64,000 bases of DNA, taken from NCBI GenBank assembly GCA_018436595.1, contig JAHDLC010000004.1, forward strand, positions 1 to 64,000, given 5' to 3'. The DNA comes from Synergistaceae bacterium (GTDB taxonomy: Bacteria; Synergistota; Synergistia; Synergistales; Aminobacteriaceae). Below are positions 52,430 through 62,154 of the stretch, one piece after another. Positions within the stretch are counted from its first letter, which is position 1. Every line of letters starts with the position of its first letter. The position numbers and the translations under genes are program-made. The notes below the pieces were generated by a model. It did not search any database. It was not told the DNA's origin and saw nothing but the letters and a program-made list of their open reading frames with translations.

Positions 52430-54268
52430 TCAATCTATCCAGACGGTAATTTCAGGAAAACCGGTGCTGGAGTTTCCTATGGAAAAATAAGGGGCAAGAA
52501 CATTCTGGACACTGGCCGGCGACGGGGTTGTCACCCAGAAAACAAGAGGCGGTTCCCCCGGATCCATAGGATACAGGCCGATTTTCTCCAATTGTGCCAT
52601 TATACTCTCTTTCAGCCCAAGGGATGGAGACTTGATTTCCAGCAAAAAGGAAAAAGGAGGCAGGTCGAGTTCTTTTCTTTCCCGGAGCTCTTCGTTCCAG
52701 AAATGATCCCAGCCCAGGACCATACCCTTTTGCCAGCCGAAACCCGGACGCCTGCTTTGCAGAAGAACGGTTCGCCCGCCCCCGGAATTTCCTCTCCATA
52801 AGGATTCCCACATCATGGAAAAGGCCGTGAATTTCGCCTGAAAAGCTACGCTCCGAACTTCGCTGTCCGCGTCGACCCACGCGGCGAAGCCTACGTCCGC
52901 CAAGTCGCACACTGTCAGGGCGGAACGGGTTCCGAGCACTATGCCTCCCCCGGAAAGGTCTTTTGTGAGGCCCCTGGCTGCCTTTTTGCCGCAAGGTTTC
53001 GTCCCGTCCCATATCAGAACGGTTTTTTCATCGGGTGCCGTAGCCCGTGCGACTGGAAGAAGGGCTTCAAGCCCCGGGCGCTTCCCTGAGAGAAGGACTC
53101 CCCTGCAGGAAGGGCAGGTCTCGGGAAGGGGCGAAACCTTGCCGCAGGAAGAGCAGCGGAGCCTGCGGCGCTGCTCTTCCCAGGCCATAACACGGCCGCA
53201 GGAACTGCAGAGAATGGGCTTGCCGCATTCTTCGCAGGCCACCTCTCCTGCATACCCCTTCCGGTCAAGAAGCCACAGGGCGACTTTCCCCATGGAGAGA
53301 ACCCTGGCGGTTTCAGAGAAGAGAGCGGCGGAAAGGGGGAGAGAACCAGCGATGCCCTGGAATTCCGAAGAAAAACTGTTTTTCAGGTCGACAAGCTTTA
53401 CATTTTCCCGTGGAGGGAGTTCTGTGCACCGGGGTTTTCCCCGAAGATACACCCTTGAGGAAGGTAGTCTTCCGGAAAGTGTCAGGCTGGCTTTTTCCAG
53501 AAGGGCCTTTCTGGCTGCGACCGTTCTCATATTGAGAAATGGATGCCTGTAGGTTCTATAGGCGCCGCTGCTTTCCTCATCGACAATTATGGAACGGACT
53601 CCGGGGAGGGGAGCGAAAACCGCACCGGGACCTCCCACAATGCCGGGAACACTTCCTTTGCGGGCGGCGATCCAGGCATCCTGGAGCTTTTTCCCTCCAG
53701 TGGATGGCCAGAGGAGAGCCGACTTTTGCATCGCGGGTGGAAGGAGGGCAAAAAAAGAGGCAGCCAGCGCCTGTTCAGGAAAAAGAGCAATGAAGGAATC
53801 GCCTTTCTCCAGCAATTCCACGATTTTTTTCCACCGGGAGAACGTTTTGCATTCATAAAGGAAATTCTCTTCGTATTGACCGGAAGTCTGCTGATTCTCC
53901 CCGTCGAGGGAATCAAAATCAACAAGGGGGCCGGGAAAAGAGAGAATGGAAGAAGGTACAGAAACTTTCAGGACTTCCCCGGAGCCGCAAAGGAACGTTT
54001 TTCCTGTCCATTTGATGAGATCGAGCGTTTTTTCTGTCAGCAACGGACTGTTGTCCGAAAGGTGCTTCCCTTGGCGAATGTTGAAGGTTCCCTTTTCAGG
54101 AGGGGTCGGAAAAAAAGAATCCGCTATTCCGAACCGGGTTCCCCTGCCTACGGGGATCTTCAATCGGCTTCCCCGTGGAAGGGGGGATTGCAGTTCGTAG
54201 GTCAGGGGGTTCCACCATGGTCCCGGAACAATGACGCTGCAGTAGCAGTGAGCCCCCACTCTATTCAC
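52430..54268 (-). CDS. priA: PriA-like primosomal protein lacking the ATPase motifs
   Basis: PriA restarts stalled replication forks as a 3'-5' helicase. This 612-residue homologue keeps the N-terminal DNA-binding region, motif II in altered form (IIVDEESSGAYR, 228-239; DEEH in active PriA) and the cysteine-rich fingers (CEEC, CSSC, CSSC, CPSC at 345-388). The P-loop GVTGSGKTE is absent: the site reads FLYECKTFSRWK (about 136-147). Motif III reads LSGRLPS (GSATPS) and the motif V/VI QxxGRxGR is lost. It cannot be an ordinary helicase. The start is a GTG in a GTGA overlap with coaBC. The coaBC-priA neighbourhood supports orthology with priA. Confidence 0.82.
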   Translation of the reverse strand: MNRVGAHCYCSVIVPGPWWNPLTYELQSPLPRGSRLKIPVGRGTRFGIADSFFPTPPEKGTFNIRQGKHLSDNSPLLTEKTLDLIKWTGKTFLCGSGEVLKVSVPSSILSFPGPLVDFDSLDGENQQTSGQYEENFLYECKTFSRWKKIVELLEKGDSFIALFPEQALAASFFALLPPAMQKSALLWPSTGGKKLQDAWIAARKGSVPGIVGGPGAVFAPLPGVRSIIVDEESSGAYRTYRHPFLNMRTVAARKALLEKASLTLSGRLPSSRVYLRGKPRCTELPPRENVKLVDLKNSFSSEFQGIAGSLPLSAALFSETARVLSMGKVALWLLDRKGYAGEVACEECGKPILCSSCGRVMAWEEQRRRLRCSSCGKVSPLPETCPSCRGVLLSGKRPGLEALLPVARATAPDEKTVLIWDGTKPCGKKAARGLTKDLSGGGIVLGTRSALTVCDLADVGFAAWVDADSEVRSVAFQAKFTAFSMMWESLWRGNSGGGRTVLLQSRRPGFGWQKGMVLGWDHFWNEELRERKELDLPPFSFLLEIKSPSLGLKESIMAQLEKIGLYPMDPGEPPLVFWVTTPSPASVQNVLAPYFSIGNSSTGFPEITVWID

Positions 54269-55482
54269 AGAAGCCAGTCCTCGTCGAGGATGCTGCTCCA
54301 CACCCGTTCAGCCACATCCTCCTTCGTCCCGGAGAATTCTTCAGCGGTTCCGCTTCTGGAAAGGAGTTTCACCCTGTTTGTGTCGGTCCCGAACCCCGAG
54401 TCAGCGGCGGTTATGTCGTTGGCGACAATAAAATCGAGATTTTTCCGCTTCATTTTTTCGGAGGCGTTGACAAGCAGGTCGTGGCTTTCAGCGGCGAAGC
54501 CGACGAGAACCTGGCCGGGCAGCTTCCTCTCTCCGAGGGAGGCAGCGATGTCCGTGTTCTGAACGAGGTCAATCGTGACAGTGTCGGCATTCGCCCTCTT
54601 GATCTTTCTGTCGCTGAAGGAGGCGGCCCTGAAATCTCCGACCGCGGCTGCCTTGACGATATAGTCCATCTCTTCCGAAAGGGCCAGGACGGTGCGTTTC
54701 ATCTCCTCGGCAGATACGACAGGTTTGACTCCAAATCCGCTGAGGTTAGAAAACGAAGCCGGACCGTGGACAAATGTTACGGAGGCGCCTCTGTACCAGG
54801 CCGCTCTCGCCATGGCATACCCCATCTTCCCCGAACTCGGATTGCTGAGGAAACGTACGGGGTCGAGAAATTCCCACGTAGGTCCTGCGGTGACAAGCAC
54901 ATTTTTCCCCTCGAGCTTTTTTGAAGGGCACAGGGCCTTCCACATCTCCTCCAGGATGACCTCCACTGCGGGGAGTCTTCCCTTGCCTTCGTAGCCGCAT
55001 GCGAGGCTTCCCGTTTCCGGGTCGGCAATGAAAATCCCCGTTTCCTTCAGTATCTCCATATTTCTGGCCGTGGCGGGATGATTGAGCATATTCACGTTCA
55101 TGGCCGGGAAAACCACTACCGGGGCCCCGGCAGCAAGCAGAATGGAACAGAGCAGCTCTTTCCCGGCCCCCCGGGCCATGTTCGACAGGGTTTCCGCAGT
55201 GCACGGAGCGACTAAAATTACATCAGCCCAGTCCGCAAGCGCAATGTGGGGTATCCTCCATCCCGTGTCGTCGGAAAGAAAATCAGCCTGCCTCCAGACC
55301 CGTTTTCCGGCCAGGGTGGACAGTACCATCGGGCTGACGAACCGCTCTCCTTCGGAGGTCAGCACGACCTCAACGTCACATCCGGCCTTCACAAGAGCCC
55401 GGACTATCTCAGGGGTCTTGTAGGCGGAAATGCCTCCCGTTATGCCCAGAACAACTTTTTTCTTCTGTTTCCAGTCAGGCAT
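54265..55482 (-). CDS. coaBC: Bifunctional phosphopantothenoylcysteine decarboxylase / phosphopantothenate-cysteine ligase
   Basis: CoaBC joins cysteine to phosphopantothenate and decarboxylates the product in CoA synthesis. In the 405-residue protein the N-terminal flavoprotein domain has GITGGISAYKTPE, a PAMNVNMLNHPA catalytic segment and GSLACGYEGKGRL; the C-terminal ligase has VTAGPTWEFLDPVRFLSNPSSGKMG in two parts and KAAAVGDFR. The ATG at 55482 overlaps rpoZ by 8 bases; the frame open to 55638 lies inside rpoZ. CoaD (43626-44132) acts next in the pathway. Confidence 0.96.
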   Translation of the reverse strand: MPDWKQKKKVVLGITGGISAYKTPEIVRALVKAGCDVEVVLTSEGERFVSPMVLSTLAGKRVWRQADFLSDDTGWRIPHIALADWADVILVAPCTAETLSNMARGAGKELLCSILLAAGAPVVVFPAMNVNMLNHPATARNMEILKETGIFIADPETGSLACGYEGKGRLPAVEVILEEMWKALCPSKKLEGKNVLVTAGPTWEFLDPVRFLSNPSSGKMGYAMARAAWYRGASVTFVHGPASFSNLSGFGVKPVVSAEEMKRTVLALSEEMDYIVKAAAVGDFRAASFSDRKIKRANADTVTIDLVQNTDIAASLGERKLPGQVLVGFAAESHDLLVNASEKMKRKNLDFIVANDITAADSGFGTDTNRVKLLSRSGTAEEFSGTKEDVAERVWSSILDEDWLL

Positions 55483-55720
55483 TGGCTGATTCTGATCCGG
55501 CTCCGCTTTCAGGAACGGATTCCCGTTCCTGGGAAAGGCGGACTGCACCGAGATCAAATTCCTGAAGGGCGGTTGAGATGAATTTTTCGTTGTCCTCGTC
55601 GAGTGTACGCCCTTTCTGTTCGCTGAGAGCCCGGGCACGGGCAGCCACTGCGGCAGTGAGAAGATATTTGTTGTTTATGCCCTGTTTTTCCGCCAGAGAA
55701 TCCATATCGTAGAAAATCAT
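55475..55720 (-). CDS. rpoZ: RNA polymerase omega subunit
   Basis: Omega helps assemble beta-prime. The 81-residue protein has NNKYLLTAAVAARARALSEQ in the conserved helix region and a polar C-terminal tail. Position between gmk (ATGA overlap) and coaBC is the usual one. Confidence 0.9.
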   Translation of the reverse strand: MIFYDMDSLAEKQGINNKYLLTAAVAARARALSEQKGRTLDEDNEKFISTALQEFDLGAVRLSQERESVPESGAGSESANA

Positions 55721-56304
55721 TTCCGTTCCTCCCTGAATGGTCTGAATCCGGTTATTATGGACTTCAGTTCATTTGAAGCCCGTTCGGCGTCGTCGTTCAC
55801 AATAACGTAATCATAATCCCCTGATTTCAACATCTCAAGCCTTGCATTCCGGAGCCTGATCCTGAGATTTTCACCGCTTTCCGTTCCTCTTTCCCTGAGC
55901 CGCCGCTCAAGTTCTTCGAGAGAGGGAGGAGAGACGAACACAAGGATGCTCTCAGGCATTTTTTCCCTGACCTGGAAAGCCCCCTGCACATCTATTTCCA
56001 GTACCATATCAATGCCGCTCGAAAGGGTCCGCTCCACGTCGTCCCTGAGGGTCCCATAGTAATGGCCATGCACTTTCGCGTACTCCAGAAACCTGTCCTC
56101 CTCCAGAAGGGTCAGAAAGGCTTCTTCGGATATAAAGCGGTAGTCAACACCGTCTTTCTCTCCCTGGCGGGGAGGCCTCGTGGTGCATGAGATCGAAAAC
56201 CGGATGTCCTCCACTGTTTCGAATACTTTTTTCCGCAGCGTTCCCTTTCCGGCGCCGCTCGGGCCGGAAAGAACGAAGAGTTTACCCTTGTACGACCGAT
56301 TCAT
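55717..56304 (-). CDS. gmk: Guanylate kinase
   Basis: Gmk phosphorylates GMP to GDP. The 195-residue protein has the P-loop [32 protein letters not shown] in the GMP-binding domain and [13 protein letters not shown]. The ATG at 56304 with GAGG just upstream is preferred to the open frame at 56322. It overlaps remA by 23 bases. Confidence 0.96.
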   Translation of the reverse strand: MNRSYKGKLFVLSGPSGAGKGTLRKKVFETVEDIRFSISCTTRPPRQGEKDGVDYRFISEEAFLTLLEEDRFLEYAKVHGHYYGTLRDDVERTLSSGIDMVLEIDVQGAFQVREKMPESILVFVSPPSLEELERRLRERGTESGENLRIRLRNARLEMLKSGDYDYVIVNDDAERASNELKSIITGFRPFREERK

Positions 56305-56551
56305 CCTCGATATCTTCCTCAAATCTGTTCACGATAGTTTCGGGCTGAATGGCCGACAGCACCACGTGGTTGCTGTCGGTTATCAGAATAGCCCTCGTTT
56401 TGCGCCCCTGTGTGGCGTCGATGAGCCTCCCGTCTTCCTTGGCCTCTTCCTTGAGGCGCTTGATGGGAGCAGAGGTCGGATGAATGACGGCCACAATCCT
56501 TTCCGCCACGATCATATTTCCGAAACCGATATGAACCAGTTTTGCGGTCAT
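56282..56551 (-). CDS. remA: RemA-like regulator (DUF370)
   Basis: In Bacillus RemA is a DNA-binding activator of matrix and osmoprotection genes that forms ring-shaped oligomers. The 89-residue protein has the DUF370 pattern: [20 protein letters not shown] at the N terminus, then [23 protein letters not shown] split in the middle. The ATG at 56551 has GGAG 8-9 bases upstream. The yicC-remA-gmk order is the same as in Firmicutes. Targets in this organism are unknown. Confidence 0.9.
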   Translation of the reverse strand: MTAKLVHIGFGNMIVAERIVAVIHPTSAPIKRLKEEAKEDGRLIDATQGRKTRAILITDSNHVVLSAIQPETIVNRFEEDIEDESVVQG

Positions 56552-56556
56552 CAGTC

Positions 56557-57441
56557 TCACTCCACGTTCTGAACCTGTTCCCTGATTTTTTCCAGGAGAG
56601 TCTTTGCCTCCACCACCATCCAGCGAAGCTCAGCGTCCGTTATTTTCGAGCCCATGGTATTGACCTCCCGGTTCATTTCCTGGATCAGGAAATCGAGTTT
56701 TCTTCCCTCGGAAGAAGGTCCTTTAAGTATGGTTCGGAACTGTCTGCAATGACTTCTGGAACGGACGAACTCCTCGGATATGTCCCATTTGTCTCCCATG
56801 AGGGCGAGTTCCTGGGCAACCCGTCCCTGGTCAGCTTCTGTCGTTACTCCTTCAAGGAGAAGTGTTACCCGTTTCCGGAGTTCTTCAAAAAGTCCTGCTT
56901 TCTTTCCGGTCCAGTATTCTTCTATGGAATCGACAAGGGACTCAAAGGCGCCGAGATATCCCTCGATTGCCCCCCCCAGGTTAAGGCCTTCTTTTTCCCG
57001 CATTCCGGCCAGGTTCTGTATTCCGGTGCCCACGATCTCTTCAAGGACCCCGCCCGCTTGCCCCTCCACCATGGAGAGAACGGCGGGCGAGTCGAGAACC
57101 CCCGGAAGGGAAAGAAGGGATTGGAGTCCCGGTTTCTGCCCTGTGCCGAGTTTTTCGGAGAGAGAGAGAATCTGGGTATAATAATTGCTGAGAACGTCCC
57201 CGTCAATGGCGAGTGCCCTGTACCTCGGAGCCCAGGTGATTTCAGCGAAGAACCGTATTTTCCCCCTGCCCAGGCCTGAACGGAGAAGGCCGCCGATTGT
57301 TGATTCAAAGGATGCAAGCTCTCTCGGCAGGCGGATCGAAAGTTCCTGGTACCTGTGGTTCACCGATGAAATCTCCACTGTGAGAGTTCCCCACTCAAAG
57401 TTTCTGCTTTCCCTTGTAAAACCAGTCATGCTGCGTATCAT
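56557..57441 (-). CDS. yicC: YicC family endoribonuclease
   Basis: YicC proteins are endoribonucleases with a hairpin-RNA preference. The 294-residue protein begins [14 protein letters not shown], has [18 protein letters not shown], and ends with the conserved [21 protein letters not shown] in two parts (DUF1732 region). Its ATG overlaps the hflX stop by one base (TGATG). Confidence 0.93.
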   Translation of the reverse strand: MIRSMTGFTRESRNFEWGTLTVEISSVNHRYQELSIRLPRELASFESTIGGLLRSGLGRGKIRFFAEITWAPRYRALAIDGDVLSNYYTQILSLSEKLGTGQKPGLQSLLSLPGVLDSPAVLSMVEGQAGGVLEEIVGTGIQNLAGMREKEGLNLGGAIEGYLGAFESLVDSIEEYWTGKKAGLFEELRKRVTLLLEGVTTEADQGRVAQELALMGDKWDISEEFVRSRSHCRQFRTILKGPSSEGRKLDFLIQEMNREVNTMGSKITDAELRWMVVEAKTLLEKIREQVQNVE

Positions 57442-58574
57442 CAGTCCCCATCCCCTTCTCTGGAAATCGTCTCCGTTTTTAGGAGAAAGGCGTCAAGGGT
57501 CGCAAGCAGCTCGGACAACCCGGTTCCGGAAAGGGCGCTGATGAAAACGGCTGCTTCGCCTGCCTCCCGGAACTTCTCCTCCATCACCCGTTTTGTATCC
57601 GCGGCAAGAAGATCGCATTTGTTCAGGGCAAAAAAACGGGGGATATCCCCTCCGCCGATTTCCTGAACCGTTTTCTCGACGACTTCCCGTATTTCCTGGA
57701 AATCAGCCGCGGCGGCGTCGAGAACAAAAACAAGGAACGAGGACGACACAATTTCTTCAAGTGTTGTCCTGAAAGCCGCCACGAGACCGGGAGGAAGGTC
57801 CCTGATGAAGCCCACCGTATCCGACAGCAGGATCTCCCTCCCCGATGGAAGTCTCACTTTCCTCATGAACGTATCCAGGGTGGAAAAAAGCCTGTTCTCC
57901 GCCACAAGGGACGCATCGCCGCTCAGGGCCCGGAGAAGGGAGGATTTCCCGCTGTTCGTATATCCGACCAGCGAGACAACGGGAAGGTTCATTTTCTTCC
58001 TCCGGTCGCGCTGGAGGGTCCTCTTTCTTTTGAGTATCCCGAGTTTTTTGCCGATGTCCCTGACGCGACGCTCAAGTTTTCTCCTGTGCCGTTCGAATTC
58101 GGTTTCTCCGGGACCTCTTGTTCCGATCCCGCCCCCGAGACGGGACATCTGGGCTCCCAGCCCCTTCAGGTGAGGAATTTCGTATTTGCACAGAGCCATT
58201 TCGACCTGCATCTTTGCTTCGGAAGAACTCGCCCGAAGCTCGAAGATTTTCATTATGACAAAGGGTCGGTCCCAAACCTCCACTCCAGTTGTTCTCTGGA
58301 GGTTGTTCTTCTGCCCCGGGGTCAGGGATTCATTGCAAACAAGAAGTGTGGCGCCAAGGGTTTTGCAGAAGAGAGCCAGTTCTTCCGCCTTGCCTTTTCC
58401 GAGAAGAAATGCCGGGTCGGGCCTGCTTCGACGCTGGATGACCGTACCTGCGGACGTTATACCCAGGTTCCTGAGGAGAAGTTCAACCTCCTCCAGAAGA
58501 ACCGAAGGAGAAAAGGGCTGACCGGGGAGTTCCAGTCCCGCGATCACCGCCTTACGTTCCGGCATGGCCGTCAA
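57441..58574 (-). CDS. hflX: Ribosome-associated GTPase HflX
   Basis: HflX splits stalled or heat-damaged ribosomes. The 377-residue protein has the glycine-rich linker QMSRLGGGIGTRGPGETEFE in two parts, G1 GYTNSGKSSLL, G3 DTVGFIRDLP and G4 NKCD. It is shorter than the E. coli protein at the N and C ends. Its start, TTG at 58574 or ATG at 58565, overlaps or abuts the plsC stop, and no strong ribosome site is seen, so coupling to plsC translation is likely. Confidence 0.95.
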   Translation of the reverse strand: MTAMPERKAVIAGLELPGQPFSPSVLLEEVELLLRNLGITSAGTVIQRRSRPDPAFLLGKGKAEELALFCKTLGATLLVCNESLTPGQKNNLQRTTGVEVWDRPFVIMKIFELRASSSEAKMQVEMALCKYEIPHLKGLGAQMSRLGGGIGTRGPGETEFERHRRKLERRVRDIGKKLGILKRKRTLQRDRRKKMNLPVVSLVGYTNSGKSSLLRALSGDASLVAENRLFSTLDTFMRKVRLPSGREILLSDTVGFIRDLPPGLVAAFRTTLEEIVSSSFLVFVLDAAAADFQEIREVVEKTVQEIGGGDIPRFFALNKCDLLAADTKRVMEEKFREAGEAAVFISALSGTGLSELLATLDAFLLKTETISREGDGD

Positions 58575-59209
58575 AGGAGGGCCCGGGCCTTCGGCTCAAG
58601 GGAAACCAGCTCTTCCTCAAGTTTTCTGAGCAGCAGTTCTCTCCCCTCCCTGCCACGGCCTGCATAATCAGTTGTATCAATTGTCCCGCCGACAACCACC
58701 GAAAGATGGAGGGGCTTGACGAATTTTGAGCCGGGAGGCATGGCCTCGAACGTACCGGCGACAAAGGCTGGAACGACCGGTGCGCCTGACTTCAGGGCAA
58801 TAAGGGCGGCTCCTCCTTCAAGAGGCTGGAGTTTTCCGTTAAGGGATCTTCCTCCTTCGGGAAAAAGAAGCACATTTTCACCGTCATCGAGCAGCTTCAG
58901 AAAAGCCCTCAGGGCGGCTCCGGCGCTCTGGCTGTCCTGCTTCTGCACCGGAGTGGCACCCAGGGCCCGGACCATGCTCCCGAAAATAAAGGGCTCAAAC
59001 AGTTCCGCTTTGGCCAGAAAGCGCAGTCTTCCGGGGAATATAGCTCCCATGACCACGGGGTCAAGATTGCTGCAGTGATTGGCTATGACGATGTAGTTCC
59101 GGCGGGGAAGCGGAGAGAGCCATCGGATTGAAATCCTGTTGTACACCTTGAGAGAGATGTAAAAGAACCACTTTACAAAAAAATAAAACAATTTATTGGA
59201 CAGCGTCAT
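58571..59209 (-). CDS. plsC: 1-acyl-sn-glycerol-3-phosphate acyltransferase PlsC
   Basis: PlsC adds the second acyl chain in phosphatidic acid synthesis. The 212-residue protein has an N-terminal membrane-associated helix, the HX4D motif in ANHCSNLDPVVMG near residue 43, the substrate motif LLFPEGGRSLNG and a VPAFVAGT motif. It overlaps cmk by 17 bases; the cmk-plsC pair is common in Firmicutes-like genomes. Confidence 0.92.
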   Translation of the reverse strand: MTLSNKLFYFFVKWFFYISLKVYNRISIRWLSPLPRRNYIVIANHCSNLDPVVMGAIFPGRLRFLAKAELFEPFIFGSMVRALGATPVQKQDSQSAGAALRAFLKLLDDGENVLLFPEGGRSLNGKLQPLEGGAALIALKSGAPVVPAFVAGTFEAMPPGSKFVKPLHLSVVVGGTIDTTDYAGRGREGRELLLRKLEEELVSLEPKARALL

Positions 59210-59885
59210 AATGATTCTCCTTGTCCAGGATTTCCCTTATCAGATTGAGCACCTTCTCTGTCACTTCCCCGATGGAGAGTCCGTCGGTACTCAGTTCCAC
59301 GGCGTCATCGGCCTTTCTCAGAGGAGCCGTGGAGCGGCTGCTGTCTGTCCTGTCCCTCTCCCGTATCTGTTCCAGCACATCCTCATAACCGGTGCTTTCC
59401 TTTCGCGCCCTGAGCTCGAGAAAACGGCGACGTGCCCTTTCCTCGTCTGACGCGGTAAGAAAAATCTTGACCCTGGCGTCAGGAAATACAACGGTCGCCA
59501 TGTCGCGGCCGTCCGCTACGAGACCATTTCTCTTTCCCTGTTCCCGCTGGAGGTCAAGGAGCCGGTTCCTGACCATGGGCAGCGATGCGTAGGCGGAAAC
59601 AACGGCATCGATACGGGGAGTACGGATCTCGGCCCCGACGTTTTTTCCCTCAAGCAGTATTTCTTTTTCGGTTATCTCCAGGGATGCCTCCTGAAGGGCG
59701 GAAAACAGAGCATCCGATTCCACCGGCGGAATGCCCCTGGCGTCAAGAAAAAGGGCAAGAGCCCTGTACAAGGCTCCGGTGTCAAGGTAGGGAATCCCCA
59801 GGAATCCGGCGACCAGTTTAGCGATGGTGCTTTTCCCGGCTCCCGCCGGGCCGTCGATGGCCACAATGAGCGGCTGATCCGTCAT
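59193..59885 (-). CDS. cmk: Cytidylate kinase
   Basis: Cmk phosphorylates CMP and dCMP. The 230-residue protein has the P-loop IDGPAGAGKSTIAK, LDTGALYRALAL, ADGRDMATVVFPDA and a LID region RRRFLELRARK. It has an ATGA overlap with the HDOD gene. Confidence 0.96.
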   Translation of the reverse strand: MTDQPLIVAIDGPAGAGKSTIAKLVAGFLGIPYLDTGALYRALALFLDARGIPPVESDALFSALQEASLEITEKEILLEGKNVGAEIRTPRIDAVVSAYASLPMVRNRLLDLQREQGKRNGLVADGRDMATVVFPDARVKIFLTASDEERARRRFLELRARKESTGYEDVLEQIRERDRTDSSRSTAPLRKADDAVELSTDGLSIGEVTEKVLNLIREILDKENHYDAVQ

Positions 59886-60772
59886 TGGAAAGCTTCCTCC
59901 ATTTCCGACAGCTCGGCCTCTGCCTGGGCAACGAAATCCACAAGTTCGGACATGAGAGTTTCGTAATCCGTGATGCCGAGCCTCTCAAGGGATTCGGGAT
60001 AGAGATAGCTCTGGAGACCGTCGGCACCGAGTCCAACGCCAAGCATGAGGCAGAGGGAATTGGCGATATGGACCACGTCGACCAGGGACTGATATTTCGG
60101 TTCCTGCAGAGCGTTGGGGGTGTGGTGATGAGCCACCGCAAATCTGAAGGGGTCGGGAAGCCCCCATTTTTCAACCAGCAGGGTTCCCACGGCTGCGTGG
60201 TCGAAACCAAGAACCTGCACTTCCGCGTCAAGGAAAGGAATCTGCTGTTCCTCCACCAGTTTGACGATGATGCCGTATCCGAAACGGACATAATCGTTCA
60301 GCACAACTTTTCCTATATCGTGAAGAAGCCCGCCGACATAGGCTTCTTCCGGAAGGGCTTTCCTTGTCTTCTGGGCAATGTGGCGGGCGGCGTAGGCCAC
60401 GGTGAGAGAATGGCGCCAGAGGGCTCCCCTGTCCAGGGCATATCCCGTGAGGGATTTGTCCATGACGGAGTATACGGAGGCCGAGAGAACGATGTTGCTG
60501 ATGTTCTTGTACCCAAGAAGAGCGATGGCTTCAGCGACGCTGGAAATTTCCCTCGAAATTCCATAGGCTGCGGAATTGGCCAGCTTGAGGGTCCGAATAA
60601 CGAGTCCTTCGTCCCGGGAAAGGCTGGCAGCCACATCCTGAGCGCTGCTGTCCGGGTCATTCAGTTTGCGCATCGTTTCTACGACGAACTGCGGAAAAGA
60701 TTTGATTTCTTTTATTTTGTTGAGGATGCGTGTTTTTATGAGTTCCCGTGATCGCTCGTCAATACCGTCCAT
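59882..60772 (-). CDS. HDOD domain protein
   Basis: HDOD proteins are signalling proteins related to HD phosphohydrolases but usually lack catalytic residues. The 296-residue protein has the HDOD start (IKSFPQFVVETMRKLNDP, SLSRDEGLVIRTLKLANSAAYG) and, unusually well kept, GGLLHDIGKVVLNDY and HHTPNALQ, so some hydrolase activity cannot be ruled out. No partner domain is present. It lies between rluB and cmk in the long operon; the reason for this place is not clear. Confidence 0.88.
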   Translation of the reverse strand: MDGIDERSRELIKTRILNKIKEIKSFPQFVVETMRKLNDPDSSAQDVAASLSRDEGLVIRTLKLANSAAYGISREISSVAEAIALLGYKNISNIVLSASVYSVMDKSLTGYALDRGALWRHSLTVAYAARHIAQKTRKALPEEAYVGGLLHDIGKVVLNDYVRFGYGIIVKLVEEQQIPFLDAEVQVLGFDHAAVGTLLVEKWGLPDPFRFAVAHHHTPNALQEPKYQSLVDVVHIANSLCLMLGVGLGADGLQSYLYPESLERLGITDYETLMSELVDFVAQAEAELSEMEEAFQ

Positions 60773-60793
60773 CTTCCGCCCTCCTTGAATGAC

Positions 60794-61522
60794 CTAAACG
60801 CTGCCTCTCGACCGGATCGCGTTCCAGAGTTCTCCCCGGGACATCTCGACGAACTTTCCTGCAGGGAGTTCCTTCAGCTCCATTTTACCAATTCTTTTCC
60901 GAACTAGCACTTCAACCTCAAAACCGAGGCTCTGGGCCATCCGGCGCACCTCCCGCTTGACCCCCTCGGCAAGGACGACGGAGACCCACCGTCCCGCCGG
61001 TTCCCGGTCAAGGATGCGTACGCTCGACGGTTTCAGCAGGCGTCCGCCCAGCTCAATTCCGGAAAGCCATTTTTTTACGGCTTTTCCGTTGATTTCCCTG
61101 TCGAGGAGGGCATGGTATTCCCGGAGGATATTCCGGGAGGGGTGCAGCACCTCCTGGGCGAAGGCGCCGTCATTGGTAAGGATAAGAAGGCCTTCCGTTT
61201 CCCTGTCAAGCCGTCCCACCGGAAACAGGCGGAATGAGCGATATTTTTCGGGAAGGAGGTCCGCAATGACGGGGTCGAAGGGGTCGCTGACGGAACAGAC
61301 CCAGCCTGCAGGCTTGTTCATGACGACGTATACTTTGCTTTCCGGCTGAACGAGGCTGCCGTCAACGGAAACAGTGTTCTCTTCGCTCACGCGGTAGGCC
61401 GGCATGAGAACCACTTTCCCGTCCACCTTTACACGGCCGGAAGCGATTATTTCCTCCACTTTTCTTCTCGCTCCCAGCCCGCACATGGCCAGATACCGGT
61501 TCAGTCGTATCCCTTCATTCAT
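60794..61522 (-). CDS. rluB: 23S rRNA pseudouridine synthase, RluB/RsuA family
   Basis: The 242-residue protein has an N-terminal S4 domain (IRLNRYLAMCGLGARRKVEE) and the catalytic Asp in GRLDRETEGLLILTNDG. By analogy with scpA-scpB-rluB clusters in Firmicutes the target is probably 23S rRNA helix 89-92, but RsuA (16S) is not excluded. An ATGA overlap joins it to scpB. Confidence 0.93.
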   Translation of the reverse strand: MNEGIRLNRYLAMCGLGARRKVEEIIASGRVKVDGKVVLMPAYRVSEENTVSVDGSLVQPESKVYVVMNKPAGWVCSVSDPFDPVIADLLPEKYRSFRLFPVGRLDRETEGLLILTNDGAFAQEVLHPSRNILREYHALLDREINGKAVKKWLSGIELGGRLLKPSSVRILDREPAGRWVSVVLAEGVKREVRRMAQSLGFEVEVLVRKRIGKMELKELPAGKFVEMSRGELWNAIRSRGSV

Positions 61523-62154
61523 GGCAGGTCATCCCCCTCTCCGCCGATATGGCCTTGCTCCGTCTCACCGGCCGCTCCTTTCCGGTTTTTTTCTTCGGGC
61601 GGAGGCGCAAGTTCCTGAAGCTCTTCGAGCGTCGGGAGTTCCGAAATAGAGATCAGCCCGAAGGTCTCCAGGAAAAGGTCCGTAGTCCTATAGAGAAGAG
61701 GAGAGCCGGTTCCTTTCTTCCTTCCCGCGATTCTGATCATCCCGTGGGAAAGGAGGGTTTCAATCACCCGTTCGCATCGTACCCCGCGGATGTCCTCCAC
61801 CTCGCTCCTGGTCACCGGCTGATTGTAGGCTATCACTGCAAGAGTTTCGACCGCCGCCCTGCTCAGGCGGATTTTCTGTGTCTGGGCTGTATCGCGAAAC
61901 AGGGAGACTGCATCGGCCGTGTCCTCTGCCGTCACCATTCGCCACCCGCCGGCTGTTTCCTGGAGAAGAACGCCTGATCCGGTCCGCCTGAGGAACTCAT
62001 CAAGCCGGGATATTTCTTTGGACGTGACAGAAGGGGGCAGGGAGAGGACTTCAGCGAGTTCAGCAGCCGGAACAGGAGAACCGGCAACGAAGAGGATCGC
62101 CTGAATTTTCCGGCCGGTGTCAGAAATGCCTTCAGATGCTGTATATGAGCACAT
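61519..62154 (-). CDS. scpB: Segregation and condensation protein ScpB
   Basis: ScpB is the winged-helix dimer of the SMC-ScpAB condensin. The 211-residue protein has IQAILFVAGSPVPAAELAEVL, the central AAVETLAVIAYNQPVTRSEVE in two parts and an acidic disordered C terminus. It overlaps scpA by 23 bases. Confidence 0.94.
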   Translation of the reverse strand: MCSYTASEGISDTGRKIQAILFVAGSPVPAAELAEVLSLPPSVTSKEISRLDEFLRRTGSGVLLQETAGGWRMVTAEDTADAVSLFRDTAQTQKIRLSRAAVETLAVIAYNQPVTRSEVEDIRGVRCERVIETLLSHGMIRIAGRKKGTGSPLLYRTTDLFLETFGLISISELPTLEELQELAPPPEEKNRKGAAGETEQGHIGGEGDDLP

